From: JBDSKH01 sp035556655
GTDB taxonomy: Bacteria; Actinomycetota; Actinomycetes; Actinomycetales; Microbacteriaceae
Length of the DNA: 64,000 bases
Direction: 5' to 3'
Assembly (NCBI GenBank): GCA_035556655.1
Contig: DATMFW010000067.1
Location: 1-64,000 of the forward strand
Both the position numbers and the translations under genes were made by a program. Positions 49,468 through 58,562 of the stretch are shown one piece after another. Positions within the stretch are counted from its first letter, which is position 1, and each line of letters starts with the position of its first letter. The notes beneath the pieces were generated by a model, which saw only the letters and a list, made by a program, of their open reading frames with translations, made no database searches and was not told where the DNA came from.

Positions 49468-49479
49468 TCCCGTGTCCGG

Positions 49480-50340
49480 CTACAGGCCGCAGTACGCCCC
49501 GTAGAACGCGTACATCTGCGCCCGGAGGTCGTCGCTCGCGCTCAGCACCAGGCGGCCCTGCGTTCCGTCGTCGAGCGTGACATAGAGCGGGATCCGGGTG
49601 CCGATCTTGTCCTCGGCCAGCGCGTGCGGATCGCAGCGGTTCGGCACGATCGGGATGTGCACCTCGGCGGGTCCCGCGGCCGACACCTCGATGCCGAGCG
49701 CGAGCTCGGCGACGCCGGTCCCGTCCGGACCGGCCGGGTTCAGCAGCGTCGTGCTGTGCACGGTGTCGATCGTGAACGATCCCGCGGAGGATGGCGGCGG
49801 GAACACCGTGACCAGCAGATCCGCGGGCGCCGGCTGGGATGCGGGGGCCGTCAGGGTGCGCGCCGTGAGCGTCGCGACGTCCTCGCTCCTGTCGATGAGG
49901 CATGCGGCGTCGTGCAGCAGATCGAGCACCTCGAACGGGTCGTCGGGGGTGACCATGCCGACCCCGCTGTCCTCGCCGCGGGTCCAGTGGAACACCACGG
50001 TGTGCCGCGCCGGGGCATCGTCGGTGCAGTCCGCATCGACCGGGATGTCCACCCTCAGGTCGACCGCGTAGCCGGGGGGCACGGTGGCCGTGCGGTGACC
50101 CCAGCTGAACGGGTCGGCGAAGAAGCTCGAGTTCAGCTCTGCTCCGGTGATCGTGACCGGCTCGGTTCCGTCGTTGTGCACCTGGATGGCGATGCGGTTC
50201 TTCGCCACATCCGGCCGGGGCTGATAGACCGAGATGCGCACGCCGTCGGGCACCTCGTTCGGCGGCGCCGGATCGCAGGCCGTCAGGGCGGCCGCGACCA
50301 CCACGAACGTCAGTATCGCTGCCGGCAGGCGTCGTGTCAT
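49480..50340 (-). CDS. Hypothetical lipoprotein
   Basis: A 286-residue predicted lipoprotein with signal peptide and lipobox AALTAC (Cys at about 22). The mature part is beta-rich with an early DGVRISVYQPRPDVAKNRIAIQVHNDGTEPVTITGAEL block, which resembles a small immunoglobulin-like fold, and scattered cysteines (DADCTDD, DAACLI, NRCDPH, YCGL) that could pair. The function is unknown. It starts 1 bp after the metX stop on the same strand and is probably co-transcribed with metX. Confidence 0.75.
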   Translation of the reverse strand: MTRRLPAAILTFVVVAAALTACDPAPPNEVPDGVRISVYQPRPDVAKNRIAIQVHNDGTEPVTITGAELNSSFFADPFSWGHRTATVPPGYAVDLRVDIPVDADCTDDAPARHTVVFHWTRGEDSGVGMVTPDDPFEVLDLLHDAACLIDRSEDVATLTARTLTAPASQPAPADLLVTVFPPPSSAGSFTIDTVHSTTLLNPAGPDGTGVAELALGIEVSAAGPAEVHIPIVPNRCDPHALAEDKIGTRIPLYVTLDDGTQGRLVLSASDDLRAQMYAFYGAYCGL

Positions 50341-50341
50341 G

Positions 50342-51547
50342 TCAGTGTTCTAGCAGCCGCCGCAGCTCGGCGCCCACCAGGGCGTCTTCGATCAGGAACG
50401 CGTCGTGCCCGAACGGCGAGGAGATCACCACCGGCACGTCCCCGTCGATGTTGCCGGGCAGATGCTTCGCGATCACCTGCTGGCCGGGCACCGGGAACAG
50501 CCGGTCGCTGTCGATGCCGAGCACGAGGGCGGTCGAGGTCGCCTGCGAGAGGGCGGAGGCGACGCCCCCGCGACCGCGACCGATGTCGTGGGAGTTCATG
50601 GCATCCACCAGCACCACGTAGCTGTTCGCGTCGAAACGGCGCGTGAACTTGTTGCCGTGGAAGTCGAGGTAGCTCTCCACGGCGAACCGGCCGCCGTCGC
50701 CGAGCGGGCTGAGCCCGCTCTGCCAGCTGCGTTCGAACCGGTCGTTCAGCTCCGAGGGCGAGCGGTAGTTCAGCAACGCCATGCGCCGGGCCAGCGCGAG
50801 CCCGCGATGGGGGCCGCCCCCGTCGCCGGCGTCGTAGTAGTCCCCGCCGGCGAACGCAGGATCGAACCGGATGGCCTCGCTCTGCACCGAGTTCAGCGCG
50901 ATCTGGTCGGCGCTGGAGATCGGGGGAGCGGCGAGGATGGCGACGCGCTCGACCCGTTCGGGCGACCCGACCGCCCACTCCAGGGCCTGCATGCCGCCCA
51001 TCGAGCCGCCGACGACGAGGGCCCAGCGCTCGATGCCGAGCGCGTCGGCGAACGCGCGCTGCGCCGCGACCTGGTCGCGGATCGTCAGGTACGGGAAGCG
51101 CGATCCCCATTCGTGACCGTCGGATGCCAGCGAGGCCGGTCCTGTCGACCCCTGACACCCGCCGAGCATGTTGGGCGCGACGATGAACCAGTCCGCCGGA
51201 TCGAGGACCTTCCCGGCCCCGACGAGCCCCGACCACCAGCCCGCCGTGGGATGCCCGGGCCCCGCGTGTCCGATGACGTGGCTGTCACCGGTCAGGGCGT
51301 GCAGCACGAGCACCGCGTTGCTGCCGTCGGCGTTCGGTTCGCCCCAGGTCTCGTAGGCGATCGTGACAGTGTCCAGGAGGGCGCCGTGCTCGGTGGTCAG
51401 CGCGCCGATCGGCTGGAAGCGGCGGTCTCCGGCGGGATCGCCTTCGCGCCAGGCCCCCGAGGCCGGGGGAGAACCGGCCAGGGAGCGGCGGTTGGACTCC
51501 GTGACGAACGCAGAGGGCACCGCGTCCTCGGGAGTCTGCCAGTCCAT
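50342..51547 (-). CDS. metX: Homoserine O-acetyltransferase
   Basis: A 401-residue alpha/beta-hydrolase-fold enzyme making O-acetyl-L-homoserine from homoserine and acetyl-CoA. The hallmark blocks are HALTGDSHV, APNMLGGCQGSTGP, the nucleophile elbow GGSMGG (S182), the catalytic Asp in LGIDSDRLFP and His in SPFGHDAFL. Together with metY upstream it performs direct sulfhydrylation of homoserine to homocysteine. It follows metY on the same strand, 49 bp from the metY stop. Confidence 0.96.
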   Translation of the reverse strand: MDWQTPEDAVPSAFVTESNRRSLAGSPPASGAWREGDPAGDRRFQPIGALTTEHGALLDTVTIAYETWGEPNADGSNAVLVLHALTGDSHVIGHAGPGHPTAGWWSGLVGAGKVLDPADWFIVAPNMLGGCQGSTGPASLASDGHEWGSRFPYLTIRDQVAAQRAFADALGIERWALVVGGSMGGMQALEWAVGSPERVERVAILAAPPISSADQIALNSVQSEAIRFDPAFAGGDYYDAGDGGGPHRGLALARRMALLNYRSPSELNDRFERSWQSGLSPLGDGGRFAVESYLDFHGNKFTRRFDANSYVVLVDAMNSHDIGRGRGGVASALSQATSTALVLGIDSDRLFPVPGQQVIAKHLPGNIDGDVPVVISSPFGHDAFLIEDALVGAELRRLLEH

Positions 51548-51596
51548 CCGGCAATTCTCCCGCGCGATGCCCTCTGTTACGTGCGCGGCGCGGTGC

Positions 51597-52913
51597 TCAG
51601 GCCGAGGCGCTCGCCGCGCCGACCTTGCGGGCGGCGGCGAAACCGGCCTCGAGGTCGGCGATCAGGTCGTCGATGTGCTCCAGGCCGACCGACAGGCGCA
51701 CCAGTCCGGGGGTGACGCCGGTGGTCAGCTGCTGCTCGGGGGTGAGCTGGCTGTGGGTCGTCGACGCCGGGTGGATGATGAGCGAACGCACGTCGCCGAT
51801 GTTGGCCAGGTGGCTGAAGAGCGCGACGTTCTCGACCAGGGCGCGGCCGGCATCCACCCCGCCCTTGAGCTCGAACGACACCACGGCCCCGACGCCCTTC
51901 GGGGCGTACTTGTTGGCGGCCGAGTACCAGGGGCTCGAGGGCAGGCCCGCGTAGTTCACCGAGGCGACGTCGTCGTGGTTCTCGAGCCACTCGGCGATCG
52001 TCTGGGTGTTCTGATTGTGACGCTCGACGCGCAGCGACAGCGTCTCGATGCCCTGGATGAGGGCGAAGGCGCTGTCGGGCGAGAGGGCGGCACCGGTGTC
52101 GCGCAGCAGCTGCACGCGGATCTTGATGATGTAGGCGATGGCATCGCCGAGCACCGTCGTGTACGAGGCGCCATGGTACGACGGGTCGGGCTCGGTCAGT
52201 CCGGGGAACTTGTCGACGTGCTTCGACCACTCGAACTTGCCGCCGTCGACGATGACCCCGGCGATCACGGTGCCGTGGCCGCCGAGGAACTTGGTCGCCG
52301 AGTGCACGACGATGTCGGCGCCGAACTCGAAGGGGCGGATCAGGTACGGGGTGGCGATCGTGTTGTCGACGATCAGCGGCAGGTCGTGGGAGTGCGCGAC
52401 CCCGGCGACGCCCTCGATGTCGAGCACGTTGATGCGCGGGTTGCCGATGGTCTCGGCGAACAGCGCCTTGGTGTTGGGGCGGATCGCGGCCGTCCACTCG
52501 TCGAGATCGTCCTGGTTCTCGACGAAGGTGACCTCGATGCCGAGCTTCGCGAGCGTGTACTTGAACAGGTTGTAGGTGCCGCCGTAGATCGAGCTCGACG
52601 AGACGATGTGGTCGCCGGAGGAGGCGATGTTGAGGATCGCGTACGTGATCGCGCTCGATCCGGATGCGACGGCGAGCGCCGCGGTGCCGCCCTCGAGCGC
52701 GGCGACGCGCTTCTCGACGACGTCGGTGGTCGGGTTCATCAGACGGGTGTAGATGTTGCCGAACTCGGCGAGCGCGAACAGGTTCTGCGCGTGGGCGCTG
52801 TCGTTGAAGACGTACGAGGTCGTCTTGTAGATCGGGGTGGCACGGGCGTTGGTCACCGGGTCGGGCGCCGCGCCGGCGTGGATCTGGTCGGTCTCGAACT
52901 TCCAGTCGGACAT
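51597..52913 (-). CDS. metY: O-acetylhomoserine sulfhydrylase (PLP)
   Basis: A 438-residue PLP enzyme converting O-acetylhomoserine and sulfide to homocysteine. The Cys/Met-metabolism family blocks YTRLMNPTTDVVEKRVAALEGG, the PLP lysine in SATKFLGGHG (K208), and the C-terminal VRLSVGLEHIDDLIADL are present. ATG 52913 has AAGGAG 6 nt upstream (52920-52925). The longer frame to 53054 is out of the family. It precedes metX and the lipoprotein gene. The 134-bp region before it shows no recognised riboswitch. Confidence 0.96.
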   Translation of the reverse strand: MSDWKFETDQIHAGAAPDPVTNARATPIYKTTSYVFNDSAHAQNLFALAEFGNIYTRLMNPTTDVVEKRVAALEGGTAALAVASGSSAITYAILNIASSGDHIVSSSSIYGGTYNLFKYTLAKLGIEVTFVENQDDLDEWTAAIRPNTKALFAETIGNPRINVLDIEGVAGVAHSHDLPLIVDNTIATPYLIRPFEFGADIVVHSATKFLGGHGTVIAGVIVDGGKFEWSKHVDKFPGLTEPDPSYHGASYTTVLGDAIAYIIKIRVQLLRDTGAALSPDSAFALIQGIETLSLRVERHNQNTQTIAEWLENHDDVASVNYAGLPSSPWYSAANKYAPKGVGAVVSFELKGGVDAGRALVENVALFSHLANIGDVRSLIIHPASTTHSQLTPEQQLTTGVTPGLVRLSVGLEHIDDLIADLEAGFAAARKVGAASASA

Positions 52914-53012
52914 GGGGTTCTCCTTCTCAAGGGCGTGCGTCCACGCTAGGCGCGGCCATGCGGAGTGTCGACGCAGCGCGCAACCGGGCGTCACACAGCG
53001 CACGCGGGTCGG

Positions 53013-53041
53013 TTGACCCGAGCGAGTACTTGCGTGAGAGT
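53013..53041 (+). promoter_or_regulatory. padR promoter (leaderless)
   Basis: -35 TTGACC (53013-53018), 17-bp spacer, -10 GAGAGT (53036-53041), and 6 nt to GTG 53048. This is the only promoter in the window with a good -35 box. Confidence 0.55.
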
Positions 53042-53047
53042 AGTCGC

Positions 53048-53614
53048 GTGTCATCCATCCGCCTGTTCATCCTCGGCGCCCTCGACATCGAGGGCCCGAT
53101 GCACGGGCACCAGCTGCGCCAGCTGGCCGAGAAGGAGCACATCGACATGTGGACCGACATCTCCGTCGGGGGGCTGTACGGCGCGATCCGGCGCCTGGCC
53201 GCCGAGGAGCTCATCGACGAGCTTCGCGTCGAGCGCGAAGGCTCCTACCCGGAGCGGCAGGTCTGGGACATCACCGCCACCGGCCGGGAGGCGCTGCGGA
53301 CGTTGCGGCAGCAGGGCCTCAGCGAGGTCGTCTGGCGCAACGACCCGTTCGATCTCGCCATCGCCCGGTTCGACCTCGACGAGGCCGACGAACTGCCGGC
53401 GGTGCTTCAGGCGCGCCTCACCCGGCTGCGCGGCATGCTCGCCGAGACCGAGGCGCACACCGAGTTCATCGCGCGCTATCTCAGCGTCGGCGAGCGGCAC
53501 GTGATGAAACACAAGAGCGACCGGCTGCGCGCCGAGATCGCCTGGCACGAGGAACTCGTGCAGAAGCTGCCGGAGATCGTCTCCGACGAGAGATCCCGGA
53601 AGGATCCGACGTGA
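53048..53614 (+). CDS. PadR family transcriptional regulator
   Basis: A 188-residue regulator. The PadR winged helix (about 4-75) has ILGALDIEGPMHGHQLRQLAEKE and LYGAIRRLAAEELIDE, with the wing VEREGSYPERQVWDITATGREAL. The C-terminal half (about 95-180) is a helical dimerisation domain. GTG 53048 is chosen by the promoter spacing and family start. It overlaps the DHA2 exporter by 4 bp (GTGA), so it is likely to control that exporter. An effector drug is not predictable. Confidence 0.9.
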   Translation: MSSIRLFILGALDIEGPMHGHQLRQLAEKEHIDMWTDISVGGLYGAIRRLAAEELIDELRVEREGSYPERQVWDITATGREALRTLRQQGLSEVVWRNDPFDLAIARFDLDEADELPAVLQARLTRLRGMLAETEAHTEFIARYLSVGERHVMKHKSDRLRAEIAWHEELVQKLPEIVSDERSRKDPT

Positions 53615-55083
53615 CCCCACGCGCCACCTGGCTCGCCTTCGCCGTGCTCATCCTCGGCGTCTCGATGGCGTTGCTCGACACCACCATCGTCAACGTCGCG
53701 TTGCCGACCATCCAGGACAGCCTCGATGCCGACGAAGCGACCCTGTCGTGGATCATCTCCGGCTATGCCCTGGCCTACGGGCTCTCGCTCATCCCGGCCG
53801 GCCGGGTCGGCGACCGGATCGGCCACAAGTGGGTGTTCATCGCGGGTCTGGTCATCTTCACCGGGGCGAGCCTGTGGGCGGGCCTCGCCGAGGACTCGAC
53901 CTCGCTGGTCATCGCCCGCGTGGTGCAGGGTCTCGGCGGCGGCATCTTCTTCCCGCCGGTCACCGCGCTGATCCAGCTGATGTTCCCCGGGCGGGAACGC
54001 GGGAAGGCCTTCGCCATCATGGGTGCGAGCATCGGCGTCTCGTCGGCGCTCGGGCCGCTGGTGGGCGGTCTGCTCATCGAATGGCTCGGCCATGCGGAGG
54101 GCTGGCGCTCGATCTTCTTCGTCAACCTGCCGTTCGGGGTGCTCGCCGTCGTCGCTGCGTTCCTGCTGCTTCCCGGCGGCGCCGAGGGACGCGGGCGTCG
54201 CGGCGCCGACCTGATCGGCCTGGTGCTGCTCGCCGGGTCGCTGGTGGCGATCCTCGTCCCGCTGATCCAGGGCGAGCAGGAGGGCTGGCCGGCCTGGACG
54301 TACGTCTCGATGGCGGCCGGAATCGGGCTGCTGGTGCTCTTCGCGCTCTGGGAGGTGCTCGTGGCACGCCGCGGAAAGAACCCGCTGGTGCCCCCGCACC
54401 TGTTCTCCCATCCGTCGTTCACGGGCGGCGTGATCCTCGCGCTGGTCTACTTCGCGGCCTTCACCAGCATCTTCTTCACCATCTCGATCCTCTGGCAGTC
54501 AGGCCTCGGCCACACCGCGCTGGAATCCGGGCTGGTCTCGATCCCGTTCGCCCTCGGCAGCATCGTCGGCGCATCGCAGAGCGATCGCCTGGCCCGCCGG
54601 CTCGGCCGCAGCACCCTGCTGCTCGGGACCGCGCTGGTGACCACGGGGCTCGCGGCGCTCTGGCTCGTGCTGCTGCTTGTCCCCCCCGCCGAGCTCACCA
54701 ACTGGGAACTCCTCGGTCCGCTCGCGCTCGCCGGGGTCGGGTCGGGTCTGTTCATCGCGCCGAACGCCCAGTTCATCGTCGCCACCGTCGACCGGGCGGA
54801 GGCCGGGGCCGCCTCGGGCGTCATCGGCACCGCCCAGCGCATCGGCAGCGCGATCGGCATCGCGGTGATCGGCTCGGTGCTGTTCGGCACCCTGGACTTC
54901 CCGGCCGGAGTCGCCCCGACCCCCGAGGTGGTCGCCGAGACCTTCGGGCACGCCGCCACGGTCGCCATGTTCGTCAGCGCCTGTTTCGCGCTCGCGGCCT
55001 TCGCTCTGGTGTTCGCCCTGCCGCGCCGCGTGCCGGAGCGGATGCCGGAGCCGGCGCCGGCGCCGGTCGCCGAAGCCGGCTAG
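53611..55083 (+). CDS. MFS drug exporter, DHA2 (14-span)
   Basis: A 490-residue EmrB/QacA-type multidrug exporter with about 14 hydrophobic spans. The N-terminal motif LDTTIVNVALPTIQ (motif D1), AGRVGDRIGHKWVF (motif A) and GASIGVSSALGPLVGGLLIE (motif C, antiporter signature) are present. GTG 53611 overlaps the padR stop and has GGAAGGA upstream. The stop shares one CTAG with the convergent acyltransferase gene. Confidence 0.93.
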   Translation: MTPRATWLAFAVLILGVSMALLDTTIVNVALPTIQDSLDADEATLSWIISGYALAYGLSLIPAGRVGDRIGHKWVFIAGLVIFTGASLWAGLAEDSTSLVIARVVQGLGGGIFFPPVTALIQLMFPGRERGKAFAIMGASIGVSSALGPLVGGLLIEWLGHAEGWRSIFFVNLPFGVLAVVAAFLLLPGGAEGRGRRGADLIGLVLLAGSLVAILVPLIQGEQEGWPAWTYVSMAAGIGLLVLFALWEVLVARRGKNPLVPPHLFSHPSFTGGVILALVYFAAFTSIFFTISILWQSGLGHTALESGLVSIPFALGSIVGASQSDRLARRLGRSTLLLGTALVTTGLAALWLVLLLVPPAELTNWELLGPLALAGVGSGLFIAPNAQFIVATVDRAEAGAASGVIGTAQRIGSAIGIAVIGSVLFGTLDFPAGVAPTPEVVAETFGHAATVAMFVSACFALAAFALVFALPRRVPERMPEPAPAPVAEAG

Positions 55084-56276
55084 CCGCGCCGCGAACCCGT
55101 CGGGTCGGTCCGCGACTCCCGCGACCCGCCCGCCCGCTCGCGCCGGGAGCGGGCGTCGCGGTGAGTGAACAGCCAGTCGGGCTTCGGTTCGATCAGCGGC
55201 CGGAACACGCGGCGCACCAGCGGGCTCGACAGCGCGATCGAGATCGCGAGGGAGGCGAACACCATGGTGAGCAGCCACACCGCCGAGGCGTGGTCGTCCT
55301 TGAGGATCCCGGACTCGCGGATGGGGTAGAGCACGAAGGAATGCAGCAGGTAGACGTACATCGTCGCCTGGCCGAACACCGTGAAGACCGTGTTGCGACG
55401 CGGCACGAGGGCATAGAACGCGGCGCTCAGCACGACGGCGAGCCCGATCAGCCCGAGCCGGATCAGTCCGGCCGACCAGGCGTCGTCGCCGAGGCGCTCG
55501 TAGCCGTCGTCGTAGAAGAACCAGCCCTGCAGGTGGATGTCGCGGAAGAATCCGATGTTGGCGATGATCACCCAGAGCCACCCGGCGAACAGCGCGACGG
55601 CGCCGGCGCGGACCGCCCACACCCCGGGCGCCCGCAGCCGGCGCCACCAGTCCATGACCTTCCACTGGCGCACGTACCAGCCGAGCAGGAAGAACGGCAG
55701 GATCCCGATGGTGCGCGACAGCGAGAACGTGGAATCGACGTTGTGCGCATACCCGACCGCGACCGAGGCGATCACCGCCCAGAGCAGCGGCCAGCGCAGC
55801 ATCGCCAGGTAGGGCAGCGCGACGCGGAAGATGGCCAGCGCGAGCAGGAACCACAGCGTCCAGTGCGGCTCGGTGAGGTTCAGCCCCGGGTCGCCCTCCA
55901 CGATCCACTGCACGGCCGACCAGATGAACTGCATGATCAGGTACGGCAACAGGATGTCGGTGACGATCTTGCGCATCTGCCGGGTGCCCGGAGGGGTGGC
56001 CTTGGAGAAGTACCCGCTGATGATGGCGAAGGCCGGCATGTGGAACGCGTAGATGAACAGGTAGAGCGTCAGGGCGTTGTTCGAGTCGCTGGTCTGGCGC
56101 TGGATCGCGTGACCGATCACGACGAGCACGATCGTGCCGAACCGCGCGTTGTCCCAGAACGGGATGCGGATGCGCGGCTTCAGTGCCGCCCCGCGCTCAT
56201 CGACCGCCCCGCCCGGCTGATCGATGGATGACGTGGCGGTCGGGATCGCTCCGGACCGCGGTGCGCGCTGGTTCAT
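55080..56276 (-). CDS. Acyltransferase 3 family membrane protein
   Basis: A 398-residue polytopic membrane acyltransferase (Acyl_transf_3/fucose O-acetylase-like). A polar N-terminus of 35 residues precedes WDNARFGTIVLVVIGHAIQ, whose His is the conserved catalytic-type residue. Ten or so spans follow, with FYLFIYAFHMPAF-like and LWFLLALAIFRVALP segments and a basic C-terminal tail (RRERAGG). It probably O-acetylates an extracellular glycan. The start at 56276 is chosen because TAGGCT lies 7 nt upstream; longer frames overlap the SDR gene. It is divergent from the SDR gene. Confidence 0.85.
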   Translation of the reverse strand: MNQRAPRSGAIPTATSSIDQPGGAVDERGAALKPRIRIPFWDNARFGTIVLVVIGHAIQRQTSDSNNALTLYLFIYAFHMPAFAIISGYFSKATPPGTRQMRKIVTDILLPYLIMQFIWSAVQWIVEGDPGLNLTEPHWTLWFLLALAIFRVALPYLAMLRWPLLWAVIASVAVGYAHNVDSTFSLSRTIGILPFFLLGWYVRQWKVMDWWRRLRAPGVWAVRAGAVALFAGWLWVIIANIGFFRDIHLQGWFFYDDGYERLGDDAWSAGLIRLGLIGLAVVLSAAFYALVPRRNTVFTVFGQATMYVYLLHSFVLYPIRESGILKDDHASAVWLLTMVFASLAISIALSSPLVRRVFRPLIEPKPDWLFTHRDARSRRERAGGSRESRTDPTGSRRG

Positions 56277-56283
56277 CGGGGTC

Positions 56284-56289
56284 AGCCTA
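56284..56289 (-). promoter_or_regulatory. -10 element of the acyltransferase gene (leaderless)
   Basis: TAGGCT on the minus strand, 7 nt before ATG 56276. Confidence 0.55.
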
Positions 56290-56295
56290 GGAGGG

Positions 56296-56301
56296 AATAC
56301 T
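56296..56301 (+). promoter_or_regulatory. -10 element of the SDR gene (leaderless)
   Basis: AATACT, 6 nt before ATG 56308 and only 6 bp from the divergent -10. Confidence 0.45.
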
Positions 56302-56307
56302 GAGGAC

Positions 56308-57084
56308 ATGACGCAGGAGCACAGGAAGCGGGTTCTGGTCACGGGCGCGAGCTCGGGCATCGGGCAGGCGACCGCCCGGTTGTTCGCGGAGCACGGCTGG
56401 GACGTGATCGGGGTGGCGCGGCGCGCGGACCGGCTCGCCGAGCTGGAGGCCTCGCACGGCATCCGCGCGATCACCGGCGACGTGACCGATCCGGACGACG
56501 TGGCCCGCATCCGCTCCGAGGCCGGCACCGTGCACGCCCTGATCAACAACGCCGGGGGCGCGTTCGGGTCGGCGAGCGTCGAGCTGAGCGACCCCGACGA
56601 CTGGCGCGCCATGTTCGAGGTCAACGTGATCGGCACCCAGCGGATGATCGCGGCGCTGCTGCCCGGCCTCCGGGCGGGGGCGCGGGATGCCGGCCACGCC
56701 GACATCCTCAGCGTCACCTCGGTCGCCGGGCACGAGGTCTACGAGAACGGGGCCGGGTACAACGCGGCGAAGCACGCCCAGCACGCGCTCATGGCGGTCT
56801 TGCGGCTCGAACTCGCGGGCGAGCCGATCCGGGTGCTCGAGCTCGCCCCGGGGATGGTGCGCACCGAGGGCTTCGCGATCACCCGGTTCCGGGGGGACCG
56901 GGCCAAGGCCGACGCCGTGTACGCCGGAGTCGAGCAGCCGCTCGTCGCGGAGGACATGGCCGAGGCGATCGTCCACGCCGTCGAGCTGCCGGGGCACGTG
57001 AACCTCGACCTGGTCACGGTGCGTCCGGTGGCGCAGGCCGCCGCCACGAAGGTGATCCGGCAGCCGCTGGTCCCGCGCGACTAG
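56308..57084 (+). CDS. Short-chain dehydrogenase/reductase
   Basis: A 258-residue classical SDR oxidoreductase. The cofactor motif TGASSGIG (about 13-20), NNAG, and the active-site YNAAK with the preceding Ser (SVTSVAG) are intact. The basic residue after the second strand (ARRADRL) suggests NADP(H). The family pattern is close to the YdfG/serine 3-dehydrogenase type, but the substrate is uncertain. The stop shares one CTAG with the convergent MFS gene. Confidence 0.92.
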   Translation: MTQEHRKRVLVTGASSGIGQATARLFAEHGWDVIGVARRADRLAELEASHGIRAITGDVTDPDDVARIRSEAGTVHALINNAGGAFGSASVELSDPDDWRAMFEVNVIGTQRMIAALLPGLRAGARDAGHADILSVTSVAGHEVYENGAGYNAAKHAQHALMAVLRLELAGEPIRVLELAPGMVRTEGFAITRFRGDRAKADAVYAGVEQPLVAEDMAEAIVHAVELPGHVNLDLVTVRPVAQAAATKVIRQPLVPRD

Positions 57085-58529
57085 CTGCTCTCGACGAGCA
57101 GATCCTCTTCGACGTCCTGGAACGCCAGGCGCGGCACGAAGAAGAGCACGATCGCGCAGATCAGGGCGGTGACGCCGCAGATCACCCAGGTGGTCAGGTA
57201 TCCGGCGTAGCTGGCGATTGCGCCGACCCCGGCGACGGTGCCGGTGGCCAGCACGATGCCGAAGACGGCCGAGGCGAACGAGCCGCCGATCGTCTTGGTC
57301 GTGTTGGTCAGCCCCGTGGCGACCCCGGTCTGACCGCGCGGAGCGGCGGCCGCGGCGGCGGCGGGCAGTGCCGCGACGAGCGCGCCCGACCCGATCCCGG
57401 CGATGAGCATGTTCATGAGCACCTGCCAGACCTCATGGTGCAGCGGGATGAACAGCAGATACCCGGCGGCGACGAATCCGGCGGCGACGATCAGCGCGAT
57501 GCGCGGAGTCGCCCGCCGGGACAGGATCGGGAACAGGACGGCGCCGATGATCATCGACACCAGATACACCCCGATGAGGTAGGAGATGACATCGGTGTCG
57601 AGGCCGAGGCCGTATCCCGCGTCGCGCGGGGTGCTGGCATAGGTCGACAGCGGGATCTGCGCGCCCAGCACGCTGATGCCGAACAGCCCGGCGGTGAGGA
57701 TCACCGGCCACATCGTCGGCTTCTTCAGCACCCGCAGGTCGATGAACGGGTCCGGGTGGCGCAGTTCATGCCGGCCGAACGGCACGAGGGCGGCCAGGCC
57801 GACGACGATCAGCGCGGCCCCGTACCACCACTGCACGTGGTCGGTGCGCAGGTAGGCGAGGCCCGAGGTGATGAACAGCAGCCCGAGTGAGAGCATGATC
57901 ACCCCGGCGATGTCGAGCTTGCGTCCCGCGAGCGGCTCGGACTCCGGCACCCCGAACAGCACCGCGAAGAACACCAGGGTGACGGCGATGGCGGGGGCGA
58001 ACAGCGTGAGGGTCACGTTCTCGCCGGTGGCGGCGTAGATGCGGCTGCTGGACAGGGCGCCGATGATGGCTCCGGCCTCCAGCGCCACGACGAGGTAGCC
58101 GGCGGCGCGCCGGGTCTGCGAGGCCCCGGTCGCGCTGCGGCGGCCGCGATCGAAGATGAGCGCGACCTCGAGCGGCAGCCAGGCGGCGTAGACGCCCTGG
58201 ATAGCCCAGGCCATGAGGAAGCTCCAGAAGTCGCCGGTGAGGGCCAGCCACCAGCTCGCCGCCGCGGTGATCGCGGTGGAGATGACGAGCATCCGCTTGT
58301 GCCCGTACATGTCGCCGAGCTTGGCGAAGATCGGCACGGCGATGGCCGACAGCAGCAGCTGGGCGGCCTCGAACCAGTTGAACGAGGCGTCCTCGATCCC
58401 CAGGTGCACGACCAGTTCGTGGATGAGCGGCAGGTAGAAGCCCTGCAGGATGCCGGAACTCAGTTCGACGAGGAACAGGAAACCCACGAGCGAGAAGGTG
58501 ATGGCTCCGAGCGAGCGCCGGTCGGTCAT
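57081..58529 (-). CDS. MFS transporter (14-span type)
   Basis: A 482-residue major facilitator with about 14 hydrophobic spans. AIAVPIFAKLGDMYGHKRMLVIS is motif A, and EAGAIIGALSSSRIY lies near motif C. It resembles DHA2-type carriers but is less typical than the exporter at 53611. Its substrate is unknown. The last residues are acidic (DVEEDLLVESS). It is divergent from the phosphoribosyltransferase gene and has TAGCAT 6 nt before the ATG. Confidence 0.88.
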   Translation of the reverse strand: MTDRRSLGAITFSLVGFLFLVELSSGILQGFYLPLIHELVVHLGIEDASFNWFEAAQLLLSAIAVPIFAKLGDMYGHKRMLVISTAITAAASWWLALTGDFWSFLMAWAIQGVYAAWLPLEVALIFDRGRRSATGASQTRRAAGYLVVALEAGAIIGALSSSRIYAATGENVTLTLFAPAIAVTLVFFAVLFGVPESEPLAGRKLDIAGVIMLSLGLLFITSGLAYLRTDHVQWWYGAALIVVGLAALVPFGRHELRHPDPFIDLRVLKKPTMWPVILTAGLFGISVLGAQIPLSTYASTPRDAGYGLGLDTDVISYLIGVYLVSMIIGAVLFPILSRRATPRIALIVAAGFVAAGYLLFIPLHHEVWQVLMNMLIAGIGSGALVAALPAAAAAAAPRGQTGVATGLTNTTKTIGGSFASAVFGIVLATGTVAGVGAIASYAGYLTTWVICGVTALICAIVLFFVPRLAFQDVEEDLLVESS

Positions 58530-58535
58530 GGGGGG

Positions 58536-58541
58536 ATGCTA
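58536..58541 (-). promoter_or_regulatory. -10 element of the MFS gene (leaderless)
   Basis: TAGCAT on the minus strand, 6 nt before ATG 58529. Confidence 0.5.
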
Positions 58542-58550
58542 GCGGCTGGG

Positions 58551-58556
58551 TAGCCT
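58551..58556 (+). promoter_or_regulatory. -10 element of the phosphoribosyltransferase gene (leaderless)
   Basis: TAGCCT, 6 nt before GTG 58563. Confidence 0.5.
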
Positions 58557-58562
58557 GATGGG

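Noticed and set aside
52914..53047. A SAM or other riboswitch upstream of metY
   Set aside because: The 134-bp region has no recognisable aptamer stems or terminator. A normal AAGGAG ribosome-binding site and the divergent padR promoter account for the visible signals.
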